From Singulisphaera sp. GP187 (lineage in GTDB: Bacteria; Planctomycetota; Planctomycetia; Isosphaerales; Isosphaeraceae): a stretch of DNA of 64,000 nucleotides. Each line of letters opens with the position of its first letter. Within the stretch, counting starts at the first letter, position 1. Where the stretch lies: NCBI RefSeq assembly GCF_900129635.1, contig NZ_FSRB01000002.1, forward strand, positions 772,727 to 836,726, given 5' to 3'. Of this stretch, positions 8,612 to 18,323 are shown in pieces. The notes beneath the pieces are model-generated. The model made no database searches and had not been told where the DNA came from. It saw only the letters and a program-made list of their open reading frames with translations. Both the position numbers and the translations under genes were made by a program.

Positions 8612-10786
8612 TCAGACGGGCGTTGACTTCGGGACCGAGATCCCTTGCGGGATCGGGTAGAAGGTCGCGCCGGTCTGGGCCTGCCGGGTCAAGGTCTCGG
8701 TCGGTTCGTACCGCTTGCCCAACGGGGCGAATTGGCCCAGGCGATCGACGATCGCGCCGGCCCCCTCAGCGTCGCACCAACGAAGGATTCCGCCGCGGAA
8801 CGGCGGGAAGCCGATCCCGAGGATCAGGCCCATATCGACGTCGGCCGGCTCGCGGACGATCGCTCCTTCGAGGACTCGGGTCGCTTCCAGGAGCATCGGT
8901 AAGAAGAGGCGGTCGGTGATCTCCCCCGCGCTCAGGGGGGACGCGCTGGCGGTCCGGTGCGGTTCGAGGATCGGGGCGAACGCCGGGTCGGCGGCCGGCT
9001 TCGAGGACTTGCCGCCGTAGGTGCGGAAGCCCGCCCCCGACTTCTTGCCCAGGCGGCCCGCCTTGACGAGGTCTTTCAGGAGCGCGGGCATCGTGGCGCG
9101 GTCGGGATAGGCGGCGGCGAGCACCTTGCCGGCGTAGAACGAGGTGTCCAGGCCCACCATGTCGTGCAGAGCGATCGGTCCCACCGGCATGCCGAACGCC
9201 GTGGCCGCCTTGTCGATCGCGTCCATCGGAACCCCTTCCTGGAGCAGTAGGAGGGCTTCGGTCATATAAGGGAACAAGACGCGATTGACCAGGAACCCGG
9301 CGCAGTCGCGCACCACGATCGGTGTTTTCCGGATCCGCTTGGCCAGGGCGACGATCGTGGCCACCGTCTCGTCGGAGGTGGCTTCTCCGCGGATCACCTC
9401 AACCAGCTCCATGCGGTCGACTGGGCTGAAGAAGTGCATCCCGACGAACCGGGCGGGGTCGGGAGCCGCGGCGGCCATCCGTGTGATCGAGATCGTCGAG
9501 GTGTTGCTGGCGAGAATCGTCCCCGGCTTGAGAACTCCGGCGAGTTGCTTGTATGTCGCCGTTTTCGCCTCTTCATTCTCGGTGATCGCCTCGATGACCA
9601 CGTCGCGATCGGCGAGGATGCCGTGCCCGGTCGAGGTGCTCAGTTGCGCGAGCATGTCGGCCAGGTCCATCGGGGCCGCCCGGCCGATCTTGATCCGGGA
9701 GAGGACCACGTCCTCCGCCTGCTTGATCCCGGCGGCCAAGCGGGCGTCGTCGACGTCGACCATCGCCGTCGGAATTCCCGAGCGGGCGTGCGCCGCGGCG
9801 ATCCCGGCGCCCATCAGGCCCGAGCCGACCACGCCGACGCGATCGACCCGCTCCGCTTTGACATCGGCGCGGTCGACCCCCGAGTCGTGCGTCAGCCGGT
9901 TCTTCATGAAGAAGATCCCGATCAGGTTGGCGGCGATCGGCGACCCGAACAGCCCGAGCGCGACCTTCTTCTCGGCCTCGAGCCCCTGTTCGAGCGGGAG
10001 GTTGCACCCGTCCTTGATCGCCTTGAGCGCGGCCAAGGGGGCGGGATATTGCCCCTTGGTCTTGCTGCGGAGCAACCCTTCGGCGGTCGCGAACGCGAAG
10101 GCGGCTTGATCCGGACTCAGGCCGAGCGGTTGCCTTGCCTGTTCGCGACGTTTTTTCCAATCGCCGCTCTCCTGGAAATACTCGATCAACCGCCGCCCTT
10201 CTTCGACCAGGCGATCGACCGGAACGGCGTCGAAGATCACCCCCAGCTCGGCCGCCTTCTTGGCGGTCAGAGGCTGCCCGCCGCAGATCACCTCGATGGC
10301 GTTGAGACCGATCAGGCGCGGGAGCCGCTGCGTCCCTCCCCAGGCGGGCAAGAGCCCGATGTTGACCTCGGGGAGCTGGATCTTGGTTTCGGGAGTGGCG
10401 GTGGCGATCCGCTCGTCGAACGCAAGGGCGAGTTCGGTCCCCCCTCCCATGCAGTTGCCGTCGATCAGCGCGACGGTCGGGAATGGCAGTTGGGCGACCC
10501 CACTATAGAGCTTGTGCCCGAAGTCGATCGCCTGGCTCACCTGATCGGGCGAGGCGTAGGCCAAGCTCGCGAGTTCCTTGAGGTCAGCGCCGGCGATGAA
10601 TTGACCGGGCTTGCCGCTCCGGAACAAGAGTCCGCGCAGGTCGGTCCGGTGCGCGAGCTGGCCGATCCACTTCGCCAACTCGGCGAGCACGGCCTGCGAG
10701 AGCGTATTGACCTTCTTGTCGGGCAGGTTGAGCGTCAGCAGGGCGATGGACCCGTCGAGCTCTTCGAGCTGGAATGCGTCGGACAT
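8612..10786 (-). CDS. fadB: Bifunctional enoyl-CoA hydratase / 3-hydroxyacyl-CoA dehydrogenase
   Basis: This 724-residue protein starts at ATG 10786; longer in-frame starts run into an intergenic palindrome and lack homology. Residues ~1-200 are a crotonase (ALIDGNCMGGGTELALAFDE, then GLLPAWGGTQRLPRL). From ~300 comes the NAD-binding fold with VGVVGSGLMGAGIAAAH, then the HAD C-terminal domains (FFSPVDRMELVEVIRG; RDCAGFLVNRVLFPY). It hydrates trans-2-enoyl-CoA and oxidises the product to 3-ketoacyl-CoA for the thiolase encoded downstream. The size fits FadB/FadJ. Confidence 0.93.
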   Translation of the reverse strand: MSDAFQLEELDGSIALLTLNLPDKKVNTLSQAVLAELAKWIGQLAHRTDLRGLLFRSGKPGQFIAGADLKELASLAYASPDQVSQAIDFGHKLYSGVAQLPFPTVALIDGNCMGGGTELALAFDERIATATPETKIQLPEVNIGLLPAWGGTQRLPRLIGLNAIEVICGGQPLTAKKAAELGVIFDAVPVDRLVEEGRRLIEYFQESGDWKKRREQARQPLGLSPDQAAFAFATAEGLLRSKTKGQYPAPLAALKAIKDGCNLPLEQGLEAEKKVALGLFGSPIAANLIGIFFMKNRLTHDSGVDRADVKAERVDRVGVVGSGLMGAGIAAAHARSGIPTAMVDVDDARLAAGIKQAEDVVLSRIKIGRAAPMDLADMLAQLSTSTGHGILADRDVVIEAITENEEAKTATYKQLAGVLKPGTILASNTSTISITRMAAAAPDPARFVGMHFFSPVDRMELVEVIRGEATSDETVATIVALAKRIRKTPIVVRDCAGFLVNRVLFPYMTEALLLLQEGVPMDAIDKAATAFGMPVGPIALHDMVGLDTSFYAGKVLAAAYPDRATMPALLKDLVKAGRLGKKSGAGFRTYGGKSSKPAADPAFAPILEPHRTASASPLSAGEITDRLFLPMLLEATRVLEGAIVREPADVDMGLILGIGFPPFRGGILRWCDAEGAGAIVDRLGQFAPLGKRYEPTETLTRQAQTGATFYPIPQGISVPKSTPV

Positions 10787-10814
10787 GACGACCCTCGACT
10801 GTTGTGTTCGTAGA

Positions 10815-10945
10815 GTGGGCCCGGCCCACCAATTCTTGGAGGATGGCCGGTGCCCAATGGCACGTCGCTGCCTTCTCAGTCTTGTCGGGTCGGCGTGAGA
10901 CGACCCGACAAGAGAGAAGACAAGAAGATGGTGGGCCGTGCCCAC
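10815..10945. repeat. Two copies of a 15-bp palindrome GTGGGYNNNGCCCAC
   Basis: Copies at 10815-10829 and 10931-10945 share GTGGGC, three variable bases and GCCCAC. Two more copies lie at 12950-12964 and 12989-13003, so the acyl-CoA dehydrogenase gene is bracketed by pairs. They look like a dispersed palindromic repeat. Confidence 0.6.
10881..10912 (-). terminator. Strong hairpin between acyl-CoA dehydrogenase and fadB
   Basis: CTTGTCGGGTCG (10881-10892) and CGACCCGACAAG (10901-10912) pair perfectly over 12 bp with an 8-nt loop. The hairpin lies about 70 nt after the dehydrogenase stop. There is no U-run, so it could be an attenuator or a processing site. Confidence 0.5.
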
Positions 10946-10981
10946 CCTACGCGGAAACGTCAACCTGTTTGTGGGTTTGAC

Positions 10982-12925
10982 TTATTTGCTGCTGCGAGCC
11001 GGTTCGTTCTCGTAGGGCATCAAGATCGCTTCGGGCTCAATACCGACGCCGGCGATGGCCTCGAATCCTCCGGAGGCGATCGTTTCCCCCAGCTTGGTGG
11101 TGGCCCGAATGTCGGCGTCGCTCGGCCGAGCGCCCGAGAGCTTGCGGCGGAGGTCACGACAGAGGACGTCGGCCGCCGCCTGGACGACCGGGCTCGATTG
11201 GCGGCCCGCCCAGCAACTGGTCGTCACGATCACCATCAGGTCTTGCAGCCGTTGTGACAGTTCGGCCATCCGACACTGCCGATCGGCCAGTTTCAACTGA
11301 TGGGTGCGCATCACGCCGCTGACTTCCAGGCGGCCGTGCCGCAAGGCGTTGATCGCGAACCGGGCGTGTTCGGCGAGCGGGCGCGGGAGGTCGATTTTGG
11401 CGGCACTTCCCCCGAAGGTGAGTGCGAGCCGTTCCTTGATGAACCACTCGGCGTAGGGGAGGAGCGCCTTGCGGAGCATCCAGGCGTGCGCGGGGTTCAT
11501 GAGGTTCGGCTTTGAAATCTTGGCGTCGTGGAGCGTTCGGCCGATCGGCTCGAAGTAGGTCTTGCCGTGTTCCTTGATCAAGGACTTGAAGAAGGCCATG
11601 CCGAGCATCTCGCCTTCGCCTTCATAGATGCAAGGGGCAAGATATTCGTGAACGTTGTCGCCAAAGAGATGGCCGTGGAGGAACGCGCGACCGCCGTGGG
11701 TCTTCATGAACAGCTCGATGGCCGCTTCCTTCTGCGCCTCGCTGCCGAAGATCTTGGCGACGATGCACTCCATCTCACCGCGATATCCCTGGTCGAGCAG
11801 ACTTGAACACCAGTCGACCAGTGAGTCGCAGCCGACGATCAGGGCGGCCAGTCGGCCGACCCGGCGACGGACCAGTTCGCGGTTCTCGATCGGCGCGCCA
11901 TAGGTCCGGCGGAACCGGGCCCAGGGGAGCAAGTTTGCCAGCATCGTCCGCATCGTGCCGGCCGCGACCGAGCAGAGCGCCACGCGACCGAGGTTCAGGC
12001 CGTGGTAGGCGATCGTCAGCCCGTCGCCCCGCGCCGGCTCGAGCAGGTTTTCCTTGGGGACCCGGAAGTTGTGGAACCGCAGCCCCTTGTTGTGCGTGTG
12101 CTTCAGCGCGTGCAGGCCGTAAGGGACGGTCTGGAACTGCTCGTTTTCCTGGTCGGGCAGGTCGACGATCAAGACGGCCGGCTTGCCGTTGACCAGACAG
12201 ACCAGGCCCACCGTCCGGCCGGGGATGGCGTTGGTAATGAAGAGTTTTTCGCCGTTGACGACGTAGGCGTCGCCGTCCAGCGTCGCGGTCGTCCGCAAGG
12301 CTGTCAGGTCCGACCCCGCGCACGGTTCGGTCAGGGCGAACCCGGAGAGCCGCTGGCCGCTCGCCAGGAGCGGGAGGTGCCGGCTCTTTTGCTCAGGGGA
12401 GCCAAACGTCCGGAGTGGGTCGACCGCGCCGATACAGCCGTGGACCGAGGCGAGCCCGGCGACCGTGGGGTCGACCGTGGCCATCCGGGTCAGGAACCGG
12501 GCGAACGCGGTGAACGGGACTCCTTGCCCGCCGTAGGCAGGGTCGACGAGCAGGCCCCAGTAGCCGGCCTTTCCCAGGTCGTCGAGCACTTGCCCCGAGA
12601 TTTTCCGGTTGGCGTCGAGCAGCGTCCCCGCGTTGCGATGGCGGCGCACCAGGGCGAGCGACTCGTCCATGATCGCGGGCCAGGCGCCTGAGGGCTGGTC
12701 CGTCGGCTTGGAGTAGAACAGGTCGAGCGGGAACTCGCGGTCCCAGATCGCGCGGTGGACCGGGCTCTGAGAGGTCTGATAGCGCGGAGCGAAGAGAGCC
12801 TCAACCTGATCGTCGGCCCGGTCAAGGGTCCCGGTCCGCTGGGATTCCTCCCGGCTCTTACCGCCGAGTTCCAGTGCGGTCTCGACAAACGTCCGTGGTT
12901 CAACGTCCTGGAGGTCCTGGCTCAT
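10982..12925 (-). CDS. Acyl-CoA dehydrogenase (large, FadE/VLCAD-like)
   Basis: This 647-residue flavoenzyme starts at ATG 12925 (MSQDLQDVEP). It introduces the trans-2 double bond, the first step of beta-oxidation. The N-terminal helical domain is followed by the substrate and FAD segment LSGFALTEPCAGSDLTALRT and KLFITNAIPGRT. The C-terminal helical domain carries IYEGEGEMLGMAFF, placing the usual catalytic Glu. About 200 residues extend beyond the ordinary 380-residue core, as in long-chain enzymes. It is the first degradative gene of the block and is followed by fadB and fadA. Confidence 0.9.
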   Translation of the reverse strand: MSQDLQDVEPRTFVETALELGGKSREESQRTGTLDRADDQVEALFAPRYQTSQSPVHRAIWDREFPLDLFYSKPTDQPSGAWPAIMDESLALVRRHRNAGTLLDANRKISGQVLDDLGKAGYWGLLVDPAYGGQGVPFTAFARFLTRMATVDPTVAGLASVHGCIGAVDPLRTFGSPEQKSRHLPLLASGQRLSGFALTEPCAGSDLTALRTTATLDGDAYVVNGEKLFITNAIPGRTVGLVCLVNGKPAVLIVDLPDQENEQFQTVPYGLHALKHTHNKGLRFHNFRVPKENLLEPARGDGLTIAYHGLNLGRVALCSVAAGTMRTMLANLLPWARFRRTYGAPIENRELVRRRVGRLAALIVGCDSLVDWCSSLLDQGYRGEMECIVAKIFGSEAQKEAAIELFMKTHGGRAFLHGHLFGDNVHEYLAPCIYEGEGEMLGMAFFKSLIKEHGKTYFEPIGRTLHDAKISKPNLMNPAHAWMLRKALLPYAEWFIKERLALTFGGSAAKIDLPRPLAEHARFAINALRHGRLEVSGVMRTHQLKLADRQCRMAELSQRLQDLMVIVTTSCWAGRQSSPVVQAAADVLCRDLRRKLSGARPSDADIRATTKLGETIASGGFEAIAGVGIEPEAILMPYENEPARSSK

Positions 12926-12949
12926 CGACAACCCCTCCGTCTCGCACAA

Positions 12950-13003
12950 GTGGGTAGCGCCCACCCTCGCATTTTGATAGGAACGCCGGTGGGCGACGCC
13001 CAC
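12950..13003. repeat. Second pair of GTGGGYNNNGCCCAC palindromes
   Basis: Copies at 12950-12964 and 12989-13003 sit in the 90-bp gap between the malonyltransferase-like gene and the dehydrogenase start. They match the pair near 10.8-10.9 kb. Confidence 0.6.
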
Positions 13004-13015
13004 GGTACACGATGA

Positions 13016-14401
13016 TTAGCCGCTCGTCGACTCCGTGGTTTGATTGGGTTCAAGCACGGTGACTTCGCGCAGCCGCTCGGTCGGTTCGACAATCTCTTGA
13101 GGGATCGCCACGATCGTGGTCTCGGGAAGCGGCTGCTCGAGCAGCCAGTCTTCGAGGATCACGTGACTGATATAGGGGGTCCGAAGCAAGGCGGCCTTCG
13201 ACGGCAACAAACGGGTCAGCCAGGCATGTCGGTTCAGCTCGGAGGCCAATCCGCGCCCGAGAATATGTAAGTATTTATTGCCATTGCCCATCTGGCGGAT
13301 CACATTGTTTTCGAGTCGGGCGAAGGTGGCGGCGATCAGGCTGGGGGTCGGCCCGACGTGGACGACGAACTCGACGCCCGAGGAGAGAGTTTCGTCGATC
13401 ACGTCCCAGAGCCGCTGGGGATGGTCGGTCCAGCGGATCAGGACGTCGCGGCTATCGACCATGTTGTGGCTGGCCTCGCCGGTCACCATCGAGAGCACGG
13501 TCGGCGACGGAGGCGTCAGGGTTTCCTCGAGCTGATAGAGCATCATCGCCGTTCGGTTCGGGATGTGACGCTGCCAGACCAAGGGGGAGTGAAGCGGCGG
13601 CCACTGGTTCGGATTGCGTCTGAGCATCACCTTGTCGGGGATGAAGTCGCCCATCAACTGTTCGATCCGGTTGAGGGTGTCTCCTTGGCCGAGCAACAGC
13701 GCTGTGTTGGGCGAGAGATAGGCCGAGGGGCCGATCAGTCCTTTCCCTTCTCCGCTGACCACGCGGCAGAGCCGCTCGACGTCCTCGGTGCGGAGCGTGG
13801 CGCCTCGGGTGAACAGGACTCCCAGGGTCGTGTCGGCGGCCAATTCGCCGCAGTCATGCGCCATTTCGAGCGGCACGGGGAGGAGGCTCTCGAGGGTGTA
13901 GCTCCCCCCGAAAATCAGTGCGGAGAGTTCGCCGATGCTGTAGCCGAAGGTCATCCGCGACTGGCGGATCGGGACTTCAAACACCTCCTCGAGCAAGCTG
14001 AGTTGCGCGAGCTCCATGCCGACGATGGTCGCGATATCGTGCGGGAAGGTCGCCAGTGAGGTCTTCTCGCCGGCCTGAATGAATTCCGCGAGGTCCACCC
14101 GCGAATGGATCACTTCGGAGCAGATCTCGGAGACCCGGTCCAGGGTGGCGTGGACGATCGAACCGTAGACCGGATGTTCGAGCAGTTCCCGGCTCCGGCC
14201 CAGGTTGGCCACGTCGTAGCCGCGAAACGCGAGCGCTGTGGTTTCGATATGGCGGGTAAGATCGGCCGTCGTCACCATACGTGCGCCTCGAGCGAGACCA
14301 TCGCTGGAATGGGAAGAGCCGGTCGGTCCCGGCGATGAGCGCGTCGGCTCAGAGTCCATGGGCGTCGACCATCGTAGCCAACGGCCGTCAATGTGCTTCA
14401 T
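13016..14401 (-). CDS. FabD-like acyltransferase (malonyl-CoA:ACP transacylase fold)
   Basis: From ATG 14401 the product has about 461 residues; starts at 14359 or 14278 are also possible and no RBS decides. The diagnostic element is FGYSIGELSALIFGG, equivalent to the GHSxGE nucleophile elbow of acyltransferases, followed by LGVLFTRGA and, later, FVVHVGPTPSLIAATF. FabD is ~310 residues, so there are extensions at both ends. It would transfer an acyl group from CoA to a carrier protein, yet no ACP or KS gene is adjacent; the neighbours downstream are degradative. The exact substrate is unknown. Confidence 0.65.
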   Translation of the reverse strand: MKHIDGRWLRWSTPMDSEPTRSSPGPTGSSHSSDGLARGARMVTTADLTRHIETTALAFRGYDVANLGRSRELLEHPVYGSIVHATLDRVSEICSEVIHSRVDLAEFIQAGEKTSLATFPHDIATIVGMELAQLSLLEEVFEVPIRQSRMTFGYSIGELSALIFGGSYTLESLLPVPLEMAHDCGELAADTTLGVLFTRGATLRTEDVERLCRVVSGEGKGLIGPSAYLSPNTALLLGQGDTLNRIEQLMGDFIPDKVMLRRNPNQWPPLHSPLVWQRHIPNRTAMMLYQLEETLTPPSPTVLSMVTGEASHNMVDSRDVLIRWTDHPQRLWDVIDETLSSGVEFVVHVGPTPSLIAATFARLENNVIRQMGNGNKYLHILGRGLASELNRHAWLTRLLPSKAALLRTPYISHVILEDWLLEQPLPETTIVAIPQEIVEPTERLREVTVLEPNQTTESTSG

Positions 14402-14849
14402 GATCCTGACCCCGTGATTGGCGTCATCGCACTGGATCTTGCCGCGTCCACTTTTAGTATTACGACCAGAAACGCCCGTGGTTCTCCCCAAACTGTGAGA
14501 ATGGCTTGTCCAAGCGGGCGATCCTGAGAAAAGTAGGGGTCCTATTGAGTTTGCTGTTTTTGTGGGGTTTGTTGCCTTGTTTTCGCGGGTGGAGGTCGAG
14601 TTCCCTCACTCGATTCGAGGCCGCGCGCAGACGAACGACGACCGATCCACGGACAGTCCGTGCTCGTTCGACGAACGGGGCTCGTACTCGATTTTTGGGT
14701 CCACTTCCCCTGCCTAGCGATATTGTAGGTGCGAACCCGCGCCGAGAGAAGGGTGGGAGGATGGAGGCATCGGCGCGATCGCACTACAACCTGGGCGGGG
14801 GTGTCCCACTCGGTCGGTGTGCGTCCTTGGGGGCGTTTTGGGTCGTCGA
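14402..14849. other. Gap without a recognisable gene
   Basis: Open frames here lack homology-like features and are not preceded by good ribosome sites. It lies between the starts of the FabD-like gene and the end of the J-domain gene, so it should contain the promoter of the fatty-acid block; I cannot pick one box pair. Confidence 0.4.
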
Positions 14850-15599
14850 TCAGCGTCCGCCGCGCGGGATGATCAGCTCGCGGGTCCACTGATTCACCCC
14901 GAGGCCGCAGGCGTTGAGGTCCTCGTGGAGGATTCGGAACGCCTCGTGGGCGCGGGTGGATGTGGGATAGCTCAGCCACCCCTCGAACTTCGACCCCTCG
15001 GAGTGGGACCAGGACGAGGTGGCGTGGGTCCGCTCCGGGGTCGCCGCGAAGGTATCGGTCAGCAGTTTGCGGGCGAGCGGGGCGTCGGGATGATGGGCGC
15101 CCCAGGGACCCGCGGAGGGAGCCGTCCAGTTCAAGGAGAGGCAACAGCTCAGGTTGCGCTCCGAGGCAGGCATCGTGAGCAGGTCGGTCGGGTCGGCCAA
15201 CTCAAAGCGAAGCGCGAGAATCTCGACGTCGACCAGCCTCGGGGGGTCGATCCAGCGGTCGCGGCGGCCGGGTCGGAGCCACTCCGAATCACCGGAAGCC
15301 GGCTTGCGGTAGGGAGCCGGTCGCTCGGGCCCGGTGTTGGTTTTTCGCGCCTCCTGAACCACCCGGCCGGCGACCCGCGCGGTGCTCAGGATCTCGTACG
15401 ACCGGGCCACGATCCGGAAGGCCCACTCGTCGCCCCCCTGGTCCGGGTGGTGCTTCCTCGCCTTGAGGCGATACGCGTCGCGGATCTCCTCGAGGCTGGC
15501 GTTGTTACTGACCCCGAGGATCGCGCTCGGGTCGATCTCGAACCCGTAGGCAATGGAGGGCGACTTTCCCGATGGATGTTGCGCTGACAGGGGGCACAC
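14850..15599 (-). CDS. J-domain (DnaJ-like) protein
   Basis: The N-terminal J domain reads ILGVSNNASLEEIRDAYRLK, then ARKHHPDQGGDEWAFRIV with the essential HPD loop. This would stimulate an Hsp70 ATPase. The remaining ~170 residues are unlike the G/F and zinc regions of DnaJ, so this is a specialised co-chaperone. No ATG precedes the domain: GTG at 15599 or TTG at 15659 are the only candidates, and I report the former. Confidence 0.75.
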   Translation of the reverse strand: MCPLSAQHPSGKSPSIAYGFEIDPSAILGVSNNASLEEIRDAYRLKARKHHPDQGGDEWAFRIVARSYEILSTARVAGRVVQEARKTNTGPERPAPYRKPASGDSEWLRPGRRDRWIDPPRLVDVEILALRFELADPTDLLTMPASERNLSCCLSLNWTAPSAGPWGAHHPDAPLARKLLTDTFAATPERTHATSSWSHSEGSKFEGWLSYPTSTRAHEAFRILHEDLNACGLGVNQWTRELIIPRGGR

Positions 15600-15930
15600 T
15601 CCTCTCGCCTCGCCGTCCGGCCGAGAGTTGAAGTCGCGGCTTCGTTCTTCGACGCGCAATCAACCAGACCGTACGAAGATATCACCGGAGTGGCCTCGCC
15701 TACAAGTATTCAGCCTGCCGCGTGGGAGCCGGCCAGACTTCGGACGCCGCACCGGAATCAGATCGAACTCCGAATTGGCGGAGTCGCGGAAATTGGTGGA
15801 ATGGTTACAGCTCCCCAGAGATTCGCTCCCCTCCCGAGATTGTTCCGAGGGCCCGCCAAGTCGCCGGGGTGATCGATTCCTTCACGAAACGCACTGAACT
15901 ATCAGTGAACATAAGATTGATTCCGTTTTA

Positions 15931-16086
15931 TTGAACTTCGATCCCACGGCACGTCTCGGAAGTGCGATCCACGTCGATGAACTCGGTCTCGACGACGTGA
16001 ATCGCGTCCGGAAGATGCTTGGCCTATCGCTCCTTCCGACCCGAAACGAGCCTGCGGCTGCCGCCGCTGCCGCATCCGGTCGGTGA
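15931..16086 (+). CDS. Possible small ORF or gene fragment
   Basis: One plus-strand frame gives a protein-like sequence (LNFDPTARLGSAIHVDELGL, then DDVNRVRKMLGL) ending with an Ala-rich tail at TGA 16084. The frame opens after TGA 15895 and has no ATG, only TTG 15931. It may be the 3' remnant of a lost gene. No family is recognised. The rest of 15660-16109 shows nothing. Confidence 0.3.
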   Translation: MNFDPTARLGSAIHVDELGLDDVNRVRKMLGLSLLPTRNEPAAAAAAASGR

Positions 16087-16109
16087 CCGGGTGGGGCACG
16101 TTGTTTGCG

Positions 16110-18104
16110 TCATTGGCCCTCATTGTCGCGAATGTGAAGTGCGTCCTTGGCTGCAGACACTGGAACGACGATCAACCAACCGTCGGAAGCCACGGACACG
16201 GCCACACCTCGCATTCTCCCCGACGCATCGACCACCGGCCCTCCGGTCAAAAGGGGGCCCGTCCCGACGCCGACCTCGAATGCCGTGGGGAAACCGCCGT
16301 GGGGAAACTCCTCATCATTCGGTGCTGCCGGGATGGGCCGAGCCGAACCTGACACCGAACCGATCGAACATGCCCCGCCAGGGGTCGGGATCGCGACGAG
16401 CTCCCCGATGGAGGGGAGCTCTTGCGCTGACCAGCCCGGGACGGCCCGGAGGTCGTTCGCCGAGATCTTGAGTAGGGCCAGATCGTTCGCACGCGAGAGT
16501 CGAACGACCTCGACTGGACTGATACGGCCGTCTGCCAGGCGGCAGGACGGAGTTTTCGTGAGCCCGCTCCCTCTGGTCACGATTTGGCCTTCAGGGCCGA
16601 CGATCGTCCCGAGGGCGACCGGTTCGTCGCCGTCGAGAATGGTGACCACCGAACGCACCATCGTTTCGACGCCTCGGCGGACCTCGGCACGCTCACTTTC
16701 GATGGCCGCATCGCCGTCGAGAACTCTGAATTTGGCATCAAGCAAGTGGTCCCACTGAGCGCGGATGATCTCGATTCTGTAGAGCATGTCGCCATCGAGT
16801 CGGTTCGAGGCCCCAACGACCGCGACAACATGGCCGTCCGGATCGAACATTCCTCCCCCGGACATCCCGCCGCTTACGGGAAGCTCCAACTTCACGTGAA
16901 GTGCATAGGACCCGGGCACAAATAATCGATGACTCGGAGGCACTACAACACCGGCCGAGCCCCGAGGTGGTCCTCCCGGCTCCAATTCGCCGGGATATCC
17001 TCCGACGAGGCAACGGGTACCAGGCTGGAGTCGACGGGAGTCACCCATGTCAGCATGAGGCCAGTCTCCTGACTCTGTGATCTTTGCCAGGCCCACGTCG
17101 CTGATCGGGTTCACTCCTAGAACTTTTCCTGCGACGGTTTGGCCGTCCCACAGCGCGATCGACAGTTGATCCCCTGGATTCTTCATATGGTGCTGGCAAG
17201 TGACGATTGTGCCGTCTCGATTGACGATCACTCCACTCCATGGCTGTTCGCTTTCCATGTTTGCCGCCCGCATCCGTACGGTCGCCGATGCCGCCCGATC
17301 CCTGACGAATGGTGTGACGGGCGTACTTGGCTCGAATGGCGTGGCGGCCTCTTCCCGTTGCGCGGCAGTCCAGAGCAATTCCCGGTCGGCGTCGTTTCCG
17401 GCCCGTAAATTGTCCCAAAGTGACTTAATCAATCCGACGTCGGTGAAGAAGCGGTCGTCTTCCTGCCCTGGATAGGACACGTCGCCGAGTCCCACAAGGT
17501 CTCCGGCAAGATTGAATACAATTTCGCCTGTCCATCCGGTTGACGCATGCCCTCCGGTTGTGCCCAACCAGGCCGAGGAGTCAACCTTGGTTACCGTCTC
17601 CAAGCGTAGACTCGGAGATTGGCAGGGTTGACCGGAATACTCCCTGAAACCGAGGGCGATCACTGACTGGCCGGGTTGCACTCCGGGCGAATCTCCGAGG
17701 CCAGCATGAGGCCAGGGTCCGTCGCCATCAAGTCGTAGCAACATCAGCTTCCATTGCCCAGACCAGCCCACGATCCTTCCAGATACCTCGCGACCGTCGG
17801 AAAGCAGGACTTTGATGAAATCCACTGTCCCACCCGCAACACAGAGCACGAGACCGTCCGCCGTGACGATCACGCCGGTTTTGCGCCACCAAGGGCGTGA
17901 GGTCTGCTTGGTGTGACCCTCCACGGAAACGATTGACGGGCTGACCCGTTTGAAGGCCACTCCGACTCGTTGAGTTAAGCGACCTGACTTCGAATCGCCG
18001 CCGTTTTCGTTAAATAAGGAGGTTGTGCATGCCTGGGCAGCAACCCCTTCCCGAGGAGGCAGAGCCGATGTGGCGACCAGTACTATGAATAAGGCGAGTT
18101 TCAT
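16110..18104 (-). CDS. Secreted protein with three trypsin-like (DegP-type) domains
   Basis: This 664-residue protein has a perfect RBS (AGGAGG) 4 nt before ATG 18104 and a signal peptide (MKLALFIVLVATSALPPREG, cleaved near AAQA). Three protease-like modules follow. Module 1 reads GVIVTADGLVLCVAGG and has lost the His, Asp and Ser contexts. Module 2 keeps them: TIVTCQHHMKN, ISDVGLAKI and SGGMSGGGMFD. Module 3 has the Asp region (ANDLALLKI) but no His, and GTGPLLTGGPV replaces the Ser. Only the middle domain looks active; the outer ones may bind substrate or regulate. It is exported. Confidence 0.8.
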   Translation of the reverse strand: MKLALFIVLVATSALPPREGVAAQACTTSLFNENGGDSKSGRLTQRVGVAFKRVSPSIVSVEGHTKQTSRPWWRKTGVIVTADGLVLCVAGGTVDFIKVLLSDGREVSGRIVGWSGQWKLMLLRLDGDGPWPHAGLGDSPGVQPGQSVIALGFREYSGQPCQSPSLRLETVTKVDSSAWLGTTGGHASTGWTGEIVFNLAGDLVGLGDVSYPGQEDDRFFTDVGLIKSLWDNLRAGNDADRELLWTAAQREEAATPFEPSTPVTPFVRDRAASATVRMRAANMESEQPWSGVIVNRDGTIVTCQHHMKNPGDQLSIALWDGQTVAGKVLGVNPISDVGLAKITESGDWPHADMGDSRRLQPGTRCLVGGYPGELEPGGPPRGSAGVVVPPSHRLFVPGSYALHVKLELPVSGGMSGGGMFDPDGHVVAVVGASNRLDGDMLYRIEIIRAQWDHLLDAKFRVLDGDAAIESERAEVRRGVETMVRSVVTILDGDEPVALGTIVGPEGQIVTRGSGLTKTPSCRLADGRISPVEVVRLSRANDLALLKISANDLRAVPGWSAQELPSIGELVAIPTPGGACSIGSVSGSARPIPAAPNDEEFPHGGFPTAFEVGVGTGPLLTGGPVVDASGRMRGVAVSVASDGWLIVVPVSAAKDALHIRDNEGQ

Positions 18105-18323
18105 GCGACCTCCTCGAGTCGAGGTTTCCCGGGGAGTGTCCATGGAATCGGTCCACCAGAGTGGAGATCCATGCAGATCTGTCACTGTATGGTGAAACAT
18201 TATTGTTTGAACTCGTGCGGCGCCAAGACACATATTGCTCAAGATGATCCGCATCCGGTGCTGAATATTTTCACAAAGCGGTCGGGCATCAGTGAGTCAC
18301 TTGTACCTTGCAGCGATCGCGCC

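Noticed and set aside
14506..14892. Plus-strand frame of 128 residues in the 14.4-14.8 kb gap
   Set aside because: Arg/Ser-rich translation typical of GC-rich non-coding DNA; no ribosome site.
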